Shown here: in pieces, positions 17,580 to 27,197 of the stretch
Position numbering within the stretch: position 1 is the stretch's first letter
How the letters are laid out: each line of letters opens with the position of its first letter
Assembly (NCBI RefSeq): GCF_900107965.1
Contig: NZ_FNVU01000011.1
Span: 1-64,000, forward strand
Origin: Actinacidiphila yanglinensis
GTDB taxonomy: Bacteria > Actinomycetota > Actinomycetes > Streptomycetales > Streptomycetaceae
Length of the DNA: 64,000 nucleotides
Reading direction: 5' to 3'
Program-made: the position numbers and the translations under genes
Notes under the pieces: generated by a model
Database searches by the model: none
What the model was told of the DNA's origin: nothing
What the model saw: the letters and a program-made list of their open reading frames with translations, nothing else

Positions 17580-20500
17580 ATGCAGACCAAGCTGGACGAA
17601 GCCAAGGCGGCGCTTCTGGAACGGGCGGCCCTGGCAGGTGAGAACAGTCCTGCGGGGGGACCCCCCGGGCAGGGCCTCGACACACAGGCGCGGACCGCGT
17701 TTCTCCAGCGCTACTACTTGCACAGCGCCCCCGAGGACCTGATCGACCGCGACCCGGTCGACGTCTACGGCGCCGCGATGTCGCATCACCGCCTTGCGGA
17801 GAACCGTCCGCAGGGCACGGCCAACCTCCGGGTGCACACCCCCACGGTGGAGCAGAACGGCTGGCAGTGCAGCCACACCGTGGTCGAGGTCGTCACCGAT
17901 GACATGCCCTTCCTGGTGGACTCGGTCACCAACGCGCTGACCCAGGCCAACCGCGCGATCCACGTGGTGGTCCACCCGCAGTTCCGCGTCCGCCGCGACG
18001 TCGCCGGCAAGCTGATCGAGGTGATCGGGTACCCCTCGGGCGCCGACGAGGAGACTCCGGCGCACGACGTGCTGGTGGAGTCCTGGATCCACGTCGAGAT
18101 CGACCGGGAGACCGACCGGGACGACCTCAAGGAGATCACCGCCGACCTGCGCCGGGTGCTGTCCGACGTACGCGAGTCCGTCGAGGACTGGGCGAAGATG
18201 CGGCAGGCCGCGCTCACCATCGCCGACGAGCTGTCCACCACCCCGCCGCCGCTGCCCGAGCAGGAGACCGGCGAGGCCTGGGAGTTGATGCGGTGGCTGT
18301 CCGAGGACCACTTCACCTTCCTCGGCTACCGCGAGTACGAACTGACCACGCAGGTCGACGGTGACGCCGACGGCGAGGACGTGCTCGTCGCGGTGCCGGG
18401 CACGGGCCTGGGCATCCTGCGCTCCGACCCGCAGCACCCGCACGACGACGGCACCCACCCGGGGCTTCCCGGGCAGCCCCCCTCGCCGTCCTTCAGCCGG
18501 CTGCCGGCCGACGCCCGCAAGAAGGCCCGCGAGCACCGGCTGCTGATCCTCACCAAGGCCAACAGCCGCTCCACGGTGCACCGGCCGTCGTACCTGGACT
18601 ACATCGGGGTCAAGAAGTTCGACGCCGAGGGCAACGTGATCGGCGAGCGGCGCTTCCTCGGGCTGTTCTCCTCCAGCGCCTACACCGAGTCGGTGCGGCG
18701 GGTGCCGGTGGTCCGCCGCAAGGTCGAGGAGGTGCTGGAGGGCTCCGGTTACCAGGCCGGCAGCCACGACGGCCGGGACCTGCTGCAGATCCTGGAGACG
18801 TACCCGCGCGACGAGCTGTTCCAGACCGGCGTCGACGAGCTGCGCGCCATCGTCACCAGCGTCCTGTACCTCCAGGAGCGCCGCAAACTCCGGCTCTACC
18901 TGCGGCAGGACGAGTACGGCCGGTACTACTCGGCGCTGGTCTACCTGCCGCGTGACCGCTACACCACCGCGGTGCGCCTGCGCCTGACGCACATCCTCCA
19001 GGAGGAGCTGGACGGCCGCAGCGTCGACTTCACCGCCTGGAACACCGAGTCGGTGCTCTCCCGGCTGCACTTCGTGATCCGGGTCAACCCCGGCAGCCGG
19101 CTCACCGATCTCGACGAGTCCGACGTCGAGCGGATCGAGAACCGGCTGGCCGCCGCCGCCCGGTCCTGGGCCGACGGCTTCGCCGAGGCGCTCAACGCCG
19201 AGTGCGGCGAGGAGCGCGCGGCCGAGCTCGGGCGCCGGTACGCGGACGCGTTCCCCGACGGCTATCGGGCGGACTTCGCCCCACGGGTCGCCGTCGCGGA
19301 CCTCCAGCACATCGAGAGCCTGGGGGAGGACGACTTCACCCTCTCGCTCTACGAGCCGGTCTCCGCCGCTCCCGAGGAGCGACGCTTCAAGATCTACCGC
19401 ACCGGGGCGCCCGTCTCGCTCTCCGCGGTGCTGCCGGTGCTCCAGCGGCTCGGCGTCGAGGTCGTCGACGAGCGCCCCTACGAGCTGCGCCGCTCCGACA
19501 ACTCCCGTGCCTGGGTCTACGACTTCGGGCTGCGCCTGGACCCCGCGCTCGGCAACCTCGGGGACGACGCGCGGGAGCGGTTCCAGGAGGCGTTCGCGGC
19601 GACCTGGACCGACCGGGCGGAGAACGACGGCTTCAATTCGCTGGTCCTGCGGGCCGGCCTGGACTGGCGGCAGGCGATGGTGCTGCGCGCCTACGCGAAG
19701 TACCTGCGGCAGGCCGGTTCGACCTTCAGCCAGGACTACATGGAGGACACCCTCCGTACGAACGTCCACACCACCCGGCTGCTGATCAACCTCTTCCAGG
19801 CCCGGCTCTCGCCCGACCACCAGAAGGCCGGCAGCGAGCTGACCGACGGCATCCTGGAGGAGCTGGAAGGCGCCCTCGACCAGGTCGCGAGCCTGGACGA
19901 GGACCGCATCCTGCGTTCGTTCCTCACCCTGATCAAGGCCACGCTGCGCACCAACTACTTCCAGCGCGCCACGGACGGCCGCTCGCACTCCTACCTGTCG
20001 ATCAAGATCGACCCGCAGGCCGTGCCCGACCTGCCCGCGCCGCGCCCGGCGTACGAGATCTGGGTGTACAGCCCGCGGGTCGAGGGTGTGCACCTGAGGT
20101 TCGGGAAGGTCGCCCGCGGCGGGCTGCGCTGGTCCGACCGTCGTGAGGACTTCCGTACCGAGGTGCTGGGCCTGGTCAAGGCGCAGATGGTGAAGAACAC
20201 CGTGATCGTCCCGGTCGGGGCGAAGGGCGGGTTCGTCGGCAAGCGGCTGCCCGACCCGGCCGCCGACCGTGACGCGTGGCTGGCCGAGGGCATCGCGTCG
20301 TACCGCACGTTCATCTCCGGCCTGCTCGACATCACCGACAACCTGGTCGGTGGCGAGGTGGTGCCGCCGCAGGACGTGGTGCGGCACGACGAGGACGACA
20401 CCTACCTGGTGGTGGCGGCGGACAAGGGCACCGCATCGTTCTCCGACATCGCCAACGAGGTCGCGGTCTCCTACGGCTTCTGGCTCGGCGACGCCTTCGC

Positions 20501-22544
20501 GTCCGGCGGGTCGGTCGGGTACGACCACAAGAAGATGGCCATCACCTCGTCCGGCGCCTGGGAGTCGGTGAAGCGCCACTTCCGGGAGACCGGACACAAC
20601 ACGCAGGAAGAGGACTTCACGGTCGTCGGCATCGGCGACATGTCCGGCGACGTCTTCGGCAACGGCATGCTGCTGTCGGAGCACATCCGGCTGGTGGCGG
20701 CCTTCGACCACCGGCACATCTTCCTCGACCCGAACCCGGTCGCGGCCACCTCGTACGCCGAGCGGCGCCGGATGTTCGAACTGCCGCGCTCCTCCTGGGC
20801 GGACTACGACTCCTCGCTGATCTCGACCGGCGGCGGCATCTACCCGCGCACCGCGAAGGCGATCCCGGTCAGCGCGCCGGTCCGCGCCGCGCTCGGCATC
20901 GAGTCCACCGCGCCGAAGCTCACCCCCGCCGAGCTGATGAAGGCGATCCTCAGGGCCCCGGTGGACCTGTTGTGGAACGGCGGCATCGGCACCTACGTCA
21001 AGGCGTCCACCGAGACGCAGACGGACGTCGGCGACAAGGCCAACGACGCGATCCGGATCGATGGCGCCGACCTGCGGGTCAAGGTGGTCGGTGAGGGCGG
21101 CAACCTCGGCTTCACCCAGCTCGGGCGGATCGAGTTCGCCCGCTCCGGCGGCCCCGACGGCGCCGGCGGCCGGATCAACACCGACGCGATCGACAACAGC
21201 GCCGGCGTGGACGCCTCCGACCACGAGGTGAACATCAAGGTGCTGCTGAACAGCAGCGTCGCCGAGGGCGATCTGACGGTCAAACAGCGCAACACGCTGC
21301 TCGCCGAGATGACGCACGACGTCGGCAACCTCGTGCTGCGCAACAACTACGCGCAGAACGTGGCGCTGGCCAACAGCATGGCCCAGGCCAACAGCCTGCT
21401 CCACGCGCAGCAGCGGTTCATCCGCCGGCTGGTGCGGGACGGGCGGCTGGACCGGGCGCTGGAGTTCCTGCCCACCGACCGGCAGATCCGTGAGCGGTCG
21501 GCGGCCGGAGTGGGCCTGACCCAGCCGGAGATGGCCGTCGTCCTCGCCTACGCCAAGATCACCGTGGCCGACGAGCTGATCCAGACCGAGCTGCCGGACG
21601 ACCCCTACCTGCGCTCGCTGCTGCACGCGTACTTCCCGGCCGCGCTGCGGGAGCGTTTCGCCACCCAGATCGACAACCACGCGCTGCACCGCGAGATCGT
21701 CACCACCGTGCTGGTCAACGACACGGTCAACTCCGGCGGTACCACGTTCCTGCACCGCTTCCGGGAGGAGATCGGCGCGACCACGGAGGAGATCGTGCGG
21801 GCGCACACCGCCGCGCGGGCGATCTTCGACCTCAACCCGATCTGGGACGCGGTCGAAGCGCTGGACAACACCGTCCCGGCCGACGTGCAGACCCGGATCC
21901 GGCTGCACTCGCGGCGGTTGGTGGAGCGCGGCACCCGCTGGCTGCTCAACAACCGGATGCAGCCGCTGCAGATCGCCGAGACCATCGAGTTCTTCGGGGA
22001 GGGCGTTGGTTCGGTCTGGTCGCGGCTGCCGAAGCTGCTCCAGGGCGCCGACCTGGAGTGGTACGGCTCGGTGCACGACGAGCTGACCGACGCCGGGGTG
22101 CCGGAGGAACTGGCCACGAGGGTGGCGGGGTTCTCCTCGGTGTTTCCGGCGCTGGACATCGTCGACGTGGCGCGGCGGGCCGGCCGGGAGCCGCTGGACG
22201 TCGCCGAGATCTACTTCGATCTCGCCGACCGGCTGGGCATCACCCGGCTGCTGGACCGGATCATCCAGCTGCCGCGCGACGACCGCTGGCAGTCGATGGC
22301 GCGGGCCGCGATCCGCGAGGACCTGTTCGCGGCGCACGCGGCGCTCACCGCCGACGTGCTGAGCGCGGGCGAGGCCGGCGCCAGCCCGGAGGAGCGCTAC
22401 AAGGCGTGGGAGGAGCGCAACTCCGGTCTCGTCAACCGGGCCCGTACCACCCTGGAGGAGATCCAGGGCTCGGAGGAGTTCGACCTGGCGAGTCTGTCGG
22501 TGGCGATGCGGACCTTCCGCACGCTGCTGCGCACGCACCACTGA
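17580..22544 (+). CDS. gdhB: NAD-specific glutamate dehydrogenase, 180-kDa class
   Basis: Very large glutamate dehydrogenase of 1654 residues, which oxidises glutamate to 2-oxoglutarate and ammonium with NAD. This is the Bac_GDH class first described in Streptomyces clavuligerus. The N-terminal half holds ACT-like regulatory segments. The catalytic region includes KVARGGLRWSDRREDFRTEV, VPVGAKGGFVGK near residue 880, and the nucleotide-binding part around VVGIGDMSGDVFGNGMLLS. The start ATG follows GGAGTCAGAGGAC. Codon use is uniform along the gene, and a long antisense open frame covering it is only a shadow. The symbol gdhB is a suggestion; naming varies. Confidence 0.94.
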   Translation: MQTKLDEAKAALLERAALAGENSPAGGPPGQGLDTQARTAFLQRYYLHSAPEDLIDRDPVDVYGAAMSHHRLAENRPQGTANLRVHTPTVEQNGWQCSHTVVEVVTDDMPFLVDSVTNALTQANRAIHVVVHPQFRVRRDVAGKLIEVIGYPSGADEETPAHDVLVESWIHVEIDRETDRDDLKEITADLRRVLSDVRESVEDWAKMRQAALTIADELSTTPPPLPEQETGEAWELMRWLSEDHFTFLGYREYELTTQVDGDADGEDVLVAVPGTGLGILRSDPQHPHDDGTHPGLPGQPPSPSFSRLPADARKKAREHRLLILTKANSRSTVHRPSYLDYIGVKKFDAEGNVIGERRFLGLFSSSAYTESVRRVPVVRRKVEEVLEGSGYQAGSHDGRDLLQILETYPRDELFQTGVDELRAIVTSVLYLQERRKLRLYLRQDEYGRYYSALVYLPRDRYTTAVRLRLTHILQEELDGRSVDFTAWNTESVLSRLHFVIRVNPGSRLTDLDESDVERIENRLAAAARSWADGFAEALNAECGEERAAELGRRYADAFPDGYRADFAPRVAVADLQHIESLGEDDFTLSLYEPVSAAPEERRFKIYRTGAPVSLSAVLPVLQRLGVEVVDERPYELRRSDNSRAWVYDFGLRLDPALGNLGDDARERFQEAFAATWTDRAENDGFNSLVLRAGLDWRQAMVLRAYAKYLRQAGSTFSQDYMEDTLRTNVHTTRLLINLFQARLSPDHQKAGSELTDGILEELEGALDQVASLDEDRILRSFLTLIKATLRTNYFQRATDGRSHSYLSIKIDPQAVPDLPAPRPAYEIWVYSPRVEGVHLRFGKVARGGLRWSDRREDFRTEVLGLVKAQMVKNTVIVPVGAKGGFVGKRLPDPAADRDAWLAEGIASYRTFISGLLDITDNLVGGEVVPPQDVVRHDEDDTYLVVAADKGTASFSDIANEVAVSYGFWLGDAFASGGSVGYDHKKMAITSSGAWESVKRHFRETGHNTQEEDFTVVGIGDMSGDVFGNGMLLSEHIRLVAAFDHRHIFLDPNPVAATSYAERRRMFELPRSSWADYDSSLISTGGGIYPRTAKAIPVSAPVRAALGIESTAPKLTPAELMKAILRAPVDLLWNGGIGTYVKASTETQTDVGDKANDAIRIDGADLRVKVVGEGGNLGFTQLGRIEFARSGGPDGAGGRINTDAIDNSAGVDASDHEVNIKVLLNSSVAEGDLTVKQRNTLLAEMTHDVGNLVLRNNYAQNVALANSMAQANSLLHAQQRFIRRLVRDGRLDRALEFLPTDRQIRERSAAGVGLTQPEMAVVLAYAKITVADELIQTELPDDPYLRSLLHAYFPAALRERFATQIDNHALHREIVTTVLVNDTVNSGGTTFLHRFREEIGATTEEIVRAHTAARAIFDLNPIWDAVEALDNTVPADVQTRIRLHSRRLVERGTRWLLNNRMQPLQIAETIEFFGEGVGSVWSRLPKLLQGADLEWYGSVHDELTDAGVPEELATRVAGFSSVFPALDIVDVARRAGREPLDVAEIYFDLADRLGITRLLDRIIQLPRDDRWQSMARAAIREDLFAAHAALTADVLSAGEAGASPEERYKAWEERNSGLVNRARTTLEEIQGSEEFDLASLSVAMRTFRTLLRTHH

Positions 22545-22551
22545 CGGCGCG

Positions 22552-22585
22552 GGGGTGGGCGCCCGGCATGCGGCGCCCGCCCTTT
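22552..22585. terminator. Terminator shared by convergent gdh and kinase genes
   Basis: GGGTGGGCGCC pairs with GGCGCCCGCCC (one G-U pair) around an 8-base loop, followed by TTT, in the 57 bases between two convergent stop codons. It probably works in both directions. Confidence 0.75.
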
Positions 22586-22601
22586 CTCCGTCAGCGGTCG
22601 A

Positions 22602-24557
22602 TCACTGGCTGGGCATCTTCCACAGCGTGAGCTTGCCGGTGTAGACGGGCGTCTTGTAGTAGTTCTCGCTCGGAGTGGTGCCGGTGATCACCCACATGGC
22701 GAGGTTGCCCGAGGTGGTGACGGTGCAGAGCCGGTCGCCGGTCTTGATCAGCGGGTCGTTGCCGACCAGGTCCTGGGCCGGGACCTGGTTCGGCAGCGGG
22801 TTGGCCTGGGCGGCCGACTGGCAGTCCTTGGGTGACGTACTCGCGGACTTGCCCGTGGGCGTGTTGAAGGTCAGGTAGTCGTCGTTGTAGCTGAACTCCA
22901 CCTCGCCGCCGGACAGGGTGTCGTTCGGGTCGACCATCGGGGTGTCGAGGTCGACGTTCGGCCCGAAGCCGATGGTGTTGGGCGGGCGGACGGTCAGCTG
23001 GCGGTCCTGGAACTTCAACTGGTAGTCGCCGTCGGCGGTGTCGCTGCCGGAGGTGGTGTCCGTCGCGGTCGGCGGGGCTGCCGTGTCGGTGCCGGGCGCG
23101 CCGGTGGAGGGTGAGCCGCTGGGCTGCGTGACGGGGGCCGAGGTGGTGTTGCGCGAGTCGGCCGCGTCGTGGTCGCCGTCGTTGCCGGACCGGGTGAACG
23201 CGTAGGTCAGGGTCACCGCGAGGACGAGGGCGAGCACGCCGCCGCCGATCACCAGCAGCTTGTGGGTACGCCCGCCCGGGGTCACGCCCGGCTGGGATTC
23301 GGAGCGGACGGACGCCGGCCCGTACCCGAGCGAGGGCTGACCGGGACCCGGAAAGCCCGCACCCGGAAGCCCCCCGCCGGGAAGCCCCCCGCCGGGCAGC
23401 CCTCCGCCGGGGACACCCGCACCCGGGACACCCGCCCCCGGCGCACCGTTGCCGAATCCGGTCGGCGCCGCGAACCCGCTCGGGGGCTGCCCGGGCGGCG
23501 GCCCCGCCTGGTATCCGGGCGGAGCGAACCCCGGCGGGTCCGGCATGGTCGGCCCGGACACCGGCGGCTGCGGGGGCTGCTCCGGCTGCGGTGGACGTTT
23601 GGCGGCGGCCTCCCGCCGGACGATCTCGGCCGCGACCGGCTGCGGCAGCCACCCGGAGAAGTCCCGGAGCAAGCGGCCGGCCGCCTGCGCGCACAGCTCG
23701 GCCAGTTCCGCAGGGGAGGGCCGTACCGCGGGATCGGCGGTGAGGCAGCGGGTCAGCACCGGGCGCAGCGCGTCGGGGTAACCGGAAAGGTCCGGCGGAC
23801 GTATCGAGGTGTTCGCGATCTTCGTGGCGAGCGTGATGGCGCCCGCCTCCCCGTAGGGGTGCCGGCCGGTGGCGGCGACGGCCGCGATCAGGCCGAGGGA
23901 GAACAGGTCGGCGGCGGGGGTGAGTTCGAGCCCGTTGGCGTGCTCGGGGGACATGAACTGCGGGGTGCCGATGAGGCCGCCGCTGCGGGTGAGCTGGGTG
24001 GAGTCGGCGGCCCGGGCGATACCGAAGTCGATCACCCACGGGCCGCCCGCCGCCAGCAGGATGTTGCTGGGCTTGAGATCGCGGTGGATGACCCCGGCCG
24101 CGTGCACCGCGCGCAGCGCCTCCGCCGCGCAGCCGACGAGTTGCAGCACGGTCGGCAGCGGAAGGGCTCCGTAGCGGGCCAGTGCCTCGTCGAGCGGAAG
24201 TCCGGGGACGAAGGTGGTGGCCAGCCACGGCTGGTCCCCGGTGGTGTCGTGGTCGACGACCGGCACCACGTGATAGCCCTGCACCCGGCGGGCGGCCTGC
24301 ACCTCCTGCTGGAAGCGGCGCCGGAACTCGTCGTTGCGCGCGTACTCGCGCCGGATCACTTTCAGGGCGACCGGCTGCCCGCCACGGGTGTGGGAGAGGT
24401 AGACCGTTCCCATCCCGCCCTCGCCGATCCGGGCGACCAGCCGGTAACCGGCCTGCGCGCGCGGGTCCTGCGGGCCGAGCGGCCGCAACTGCCCGCCGTC
24501 GTCGGCGCCTCCGCCGCTGTACGTGTGTCCGTCGTCGTGGCCGGCGATGTCGGGCAC
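22602..24557 (-). CDS. Receptor-type serine/threonine protein kinase (Hanks type)
   Basis: A 651-residue membrane kinase. The kinase domain (about 38-300) has the G loop IGEGGMG, Lys66 in PVALKVIRRE, the catalytic loop HRDLKPSNIL (Asp160), DFGIARA (Asp177) and the activation-segment GTPQFMSPE. A Pro/Gly-rich juxtamembrane stretch with repeated GAGVP/GGGLP units leads to one membrane segment near 431-455. The outside part has a Ser/Thr/Pro linker and a C-terminal domain of about 150 residues with Cys residues and no recognised family; there are no PASTA repeats. The GTG at 24557 with a GGGGG site is preferred to a TTG at 24626. It is convergent with gdh. Confidence 0.87.
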   Translation of the reverse strand: MPDIAGHDDGHTYSGGGADDGGQLRPLGPQDPRAQAGYRLVARIGEGGMGTVYLSHTRGGQPVALKVIRREYARNDEFRRRFQQEVQAARRVQGYHVVPVVDHDTTGDQPWLATTFVPGLPLDEALARYGALPLPTVLQLVGCAAEALRAVHAAGVIHRDLKPSNILLAAGGPWVIDFGIARAADSTQLTRSGGLIGTPQFMSPEHANGLELTPAADLFSLGLIAAVAATGRHPYGEAGAITLATKIANTSIRPPDLSGYPDALRPVLTRCLTADPAVRPSPAELAELCAQAAGRLLRDFSGWLPQPVAAEIVRREAAAKRPPQPEQPPQPPVSGPTMPDPPGFAPPGYQAGPPPGQPPSGFAAPTGFGNGAPGAGVPGAGVPGGGLPGGGLPGGGLPGAGFPGPGQPSLGYGPASVRSESQPGVTPGGRTHKLLVIGGGVLALVLAVTLTYAFTRSGNDGDHDAADSRNTTSAPVTQPSGSPSTGAPGTDTAAPPTATDTTSGSDTADGDYQLKFQDRQLTVRPPNTIGFGPNVDLDTPMVDPNDTLSGGEVEFSYNDDYLTFNTPTGKSASTSPKDCQSAAQANPLPNQVPAQDLVGNDPLIKTGDRLCTVTTSGNLAMWVITGTTPSENYYKTPVYTGKLTLWKMPSQ

Positions 24558-24678
24558 CCCCCTCGGGTAGTCGAAACGGCCCGATGCTACCGGGGCGCAC
24601 GGCGCGAACCGCCGCCTGGTCGCCAACTCGTCGACGGATCAGCGCACTTCAGTGACGAGAGCCCCCCTTGTCTGACAG

Positions 24679-24721
24679 CGGCGCCCGTTCAGCCACCGGA
24701 TGGGCGGGCGAACGGGCGCCG
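24679..24721 (-). terminator. Terminator of the sugar ABC transporter operon
   Basis: CGGCGCCCGTTC and GAACGGGCGCCG form a perfect 12-base stem with a 19-base loop, 18 bases beyond the end of the last permease gene on the minus strand. Confidence 0.7.
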
Positions 24722-24738
24722 TTGCAGGGCTTCTTCGG

Positions 24739-25773
24739 CTACTTCACCGCCCCGGCCATCACGCCGGAGACGAACTGGCGCTGGAACGCGAAGAACACGA
24801 TCAGCGGGACCACCATCGACAGGAAGGCGCCCGGCGCCAGGATGTCGATGTTGTCGCTGAACTGCCGTACCTGCTGCTGCAGGGCGACCGTGATCGGCTG
24901 GCTGTCGCTGTTGGCGAAGATCAGCGCGACCAGCATGTCGTTCCACACCCACAGGAACTGGAAGATGCCGAGCGAGGCGATCGCCGGACCGCCCAGCGGC
25001 AGCACCACCCGTGCGAACAGCCGCAGTTCACCCGCGCCGTCCAGCCGGGCCGCCTCCAGCAGTTCGCGTGGGATCTCCGCGAAGAAGTTCCGCAGCAGGA
25101 AGATCGCGAACGGCAGCCCGAAGGCGGTGTGGAAGAGCACCACCCCGGAGATGTCGCCGAAGATCCCGATCTTGCCGAAGAGCTTCGCCACCGGGACCAG
25201 CGCCACCTGCACCGGGACCACCAGCATCGCGACGACCCCGATGAACCACCAGTCGCGGCCGGGGAAATCCATCCACGCGAAGGCGTAGCCCGCCAGCGAC
25301 CCGATCACCACGACCAGCAGGGTGGCCGGGACGGTGATCAGTGCCGTGTTCCACAGCGAGTCGGTGATCGCGTGGTTGTCCAGCAGGGACCGGTAGTTGG
25401 TGACGGTGAGCTGGGTCGGCGAGGTGAAGACCTTCCACCAGCCGGTGGCGGAGATGTCCTGCCGGCTGCGCAGGCTGGACAGCAGCAGCCCGACCGTGGG
25501 CAGCAGCCAGAACAGCGCCACCACGAGCAGGACCAGCCGCAGCACGCCGCCGCTGGCCGCGGCCGCCAGCCGGGCGCCGATCCCGGGCCGAGCAGCGCGC
25601 GACCCCGACCCCGATCCCGACCCCGTTCCCGCGGCCGTACCCGGGGCACCTGCCGCGCCCCCGCTGCCGCTCCCGCTTCCACTTTCGCCGGGAGCCGTCC
25701 CGGCCGTCCCCCCGTGACCCGCGATCGCACCGTTCCCCGCGATCGCACCGTCACCCGTCGCATCCGCGCTCAT
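24739..25773 (-). CDS. Carbohydrate ABC transporter permease (second subunit, MalG type)
   Basis: A 344-residue inner-membrane permease of a sugar importer. It has an extended Gly/Ser/Ala-rich N-terminus of about 65 residues encoded by GC-rich repeats. Six hydrophobic segments follow, and the EAA loop that contacts the ATPase (PRELLEAARLDGAGELRLFA) is clear. FLWVWNDMLVALIF is typical of MalG-like subunits. The start ATG overlaps the stop of the upstream permease (ATGA) and has a strong GGGAGG site, so translation is coupled. Third gene of the operon; no ATPase gene follows. Confidence 0.92.
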   Translation of the reverse strand: MSADATGDGAIAGNGAIAGHGGTAGTAPGESGSGSGSGGAAGAPGTAAGTGSGSGSGSRAARPGIGARLAAAASGGVLRLVLLVVALFWLLPTVGLLLSSLRSRQDISATGWWKVFTSPTQLTVTNYRSLLDNHAITDSLWNTALITVPATLLVVVIGSLAGYAFAWMDFPGRDWWFIGVVAMLVVPVQVALVPVAKLFGKIGIFGDISGVVLFHTAFGLPFAIFLLRNFFAEIPRELLEAARLDGAGELRLFARVVLPLGGPAIASLGIFQFLWVWNDMLVALIFANSDSQPITVALQQQVRQFSDNIDILAPGAFLSMVVPLIVFFAFQRQFVSGVMAGAVK

Positions 25774-27191
25774 CGCCGTCCCTCCCTGCGCAGCCGCCGG
25801 ATGTTGAAGATCATGACCGGCAGCACCAGGAGCAGCAGGATCACGCCGATCGCGCTGCCGACCCCCAGGTCGTCGCCGCCGCCGAAGGACGACAGGTAGA
25901 GCTGGAGGGCGAGCACGTTGGCGTTGGACTGGGTGTTGCCCGGCGCGATGATGTAGACGAGGTCGAAGATCTTCAACACGTTGATCATCAGCGTCACCAT
26001 CACCACCACCAGCACGGGGGCCAGCAGCGGCACGGTGATCCGGCGGAAGACCTGCCATTCGCCCGCGCCGTCCACCCGGGCCTGCTCCAGCAGTTCACGC
26101 GGCACCCCGGCAAGGCCCGCCGCGATCAGCACCATCGCGAAACCGGCCCACATCCACACGTAGGAGCCGATGATCGACGGGGTGACCAGGTCCGGTCCGA
26201 GCCAGTTGATGCCGTTGTACTTGCCCGAGAAGTTCGAGGAGGGCAGCCGCAGTTGGGCGCCGGCCGCCTTCGCGGGCAGCGCGTACGTACCGTCCTTCCC
26301 CGAGGTGGCAGAGGCGATCACCTTGCCGTCCTTGACCGCCTCCACCTTCACCCCCGACAGCGCCTTCTCGCCCGGGTCGATCACGTTGGGCTTGCCGGTG
26401 CCGCCGGGCCGGAAGTCCAGCCACACCGTGCCCGTCACCGAGTCCGGCTCGGGCGCGGCGGGTCGGGCCTGCCGTGCGCTGGTGGGCAGGTTCGTCTGCG
26501 GGATGCCGACCAGCGGCAGGTCCGCCGACTTCCCGACGCTCGCGGTGGAGGTGGACGTGAACGACCCGCCCGCACTCGGCTTGAGGTCGCTGTCCGGCCG
26601 CGGTCGCGCCCCCGGGTAGGCGGAGTTGCTGGTGAAGGTGTCGTGCACGGCCACCACCACGGCGTTCGCCACGCCCCGCGACGGGTCCTGCTCGTACACC
26701 AGCCGGAAGATGATGCCCGCGGCCAGCATCGAGATGGCCATCGGCATGAAGATGATCAGCTTGAACGCCGTTCCCCAGCGCACCCGTTCGGTGAGCACGG
26801 CGAAGACCAGGCCGAGGGCGGTCGCCACGGTCGGCGCCACCACCACCCAGATCGCGTTGTTGCGCACTGCGGTGAGGATGCCGTGGTCGGTGAAGACCGT
26901 GCCGAAGTTCTTCAGGCCGACGAACGAGTCGCCGTCGGCGTTGAACAGGCTGCGGTAGACGGTGTAGCCGATCGGATAGGCCACCAGGGCGCCGAGCAGG
27001 ATCAGCGCGGGAAGCAGGAACAGCGCGGCGATCCATGGGCGGGTGCCCATGATGCTGCGGCGCTTGCCGGGGCGCCGGCCGGAGCCGGGCCCTTCGACGG
27101 GACCCGGCACGGCCGGAACGGGGGCGGCTCCGGAGAAACCGCCCCCTGCTCCGACCGGGCCGCCCGCCCCTGGAACAGAGGCGTCAGCCAT
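25770..27191 (-). CDS. Carbohydrate ABC transporter permease (MalF type) with an inserted extracytoplasmic domain
   Basis: A 473-residue permease, longer than the usual 300 or so. TM1 is about 52-75, and the middle membrane segments lie about 113-165. An insert of roughly 165 residues (about 170-335) follows, then the remaining segments and the EAA loop PRELLEQARVDGAGEWQVFR. The insert has a Ser/Thr/Pro-rich first half. Its second half (253-317: GTVWLDFRPGG, GVKVEAVKDGKVIASATSG, DGTYALP) resembles Cna-B/SdrD-B or carboxypeptidase-regulatory-like beta-sandwich domains. By topology the insert should face outside. It starts six bases after the binding-protein stop and overlaps the next permease. 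Confidence 0.88.
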   Translation of the reverse strand: MADASVPGAGGPVGAGGGFSGAAPVPAVPGPVEGPGSGRRPGKRRSIMGTRPWIAALFLLPALILLGALVAYPIGYTVYRSLFNADGDSFVGLKNFGTVFTDHGILTAVRNNAIWVVVAPTVATALGLVFAVLTERVRWGTAFKLIIFMPMAISMLAAGIIFRLVYEQDPSRGVANAVVVAVHDTFTSNSAYPGARPRPDSDLKPSAGGSFTSTSTASVGKSADLPLVGIPQTNLPTSARQARPAAPEPDSVTGTVWLDFRPGGTGKPNVIDPGEKALSGVKVEAVKDGKVIASATSGKDGTYALPAKAAGAQLRLPSSNFSGKYNGINWLGPDLVTPSIIGSYVWMWAGFAMVLIAAGLAGVPRELLEQARVDGAGEWQVFRRITVPLLAPVLVVVMVTLMINVLKIFDLVYIIAPGNTQSNANVLALQLYLSSFGGGDDLGVGSAIGVILLLLVLPVMIFNIRRLRREGRR

Positions 27192-27197
27192 TCGACG

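Noticed and set aside
17420..17641. A 73-codon leader gene before gdh
   Set aside because: The frame overlaps the gdh start, has no recognisable product, and its GTG only coincides with the predicted transcription start; it is kept as a question in the findings, not as a gene.
17571..22541. A 1656-codon open frame on the minus strand covering the whole glutamate dehydrogenase gene
   Set aside because: It mirrors the real gene exactly, has an Arg/Asp/His/Val-rich composition with no motifs, and is explained by GC-rich third positions that remove stop codons on the opposite strand.
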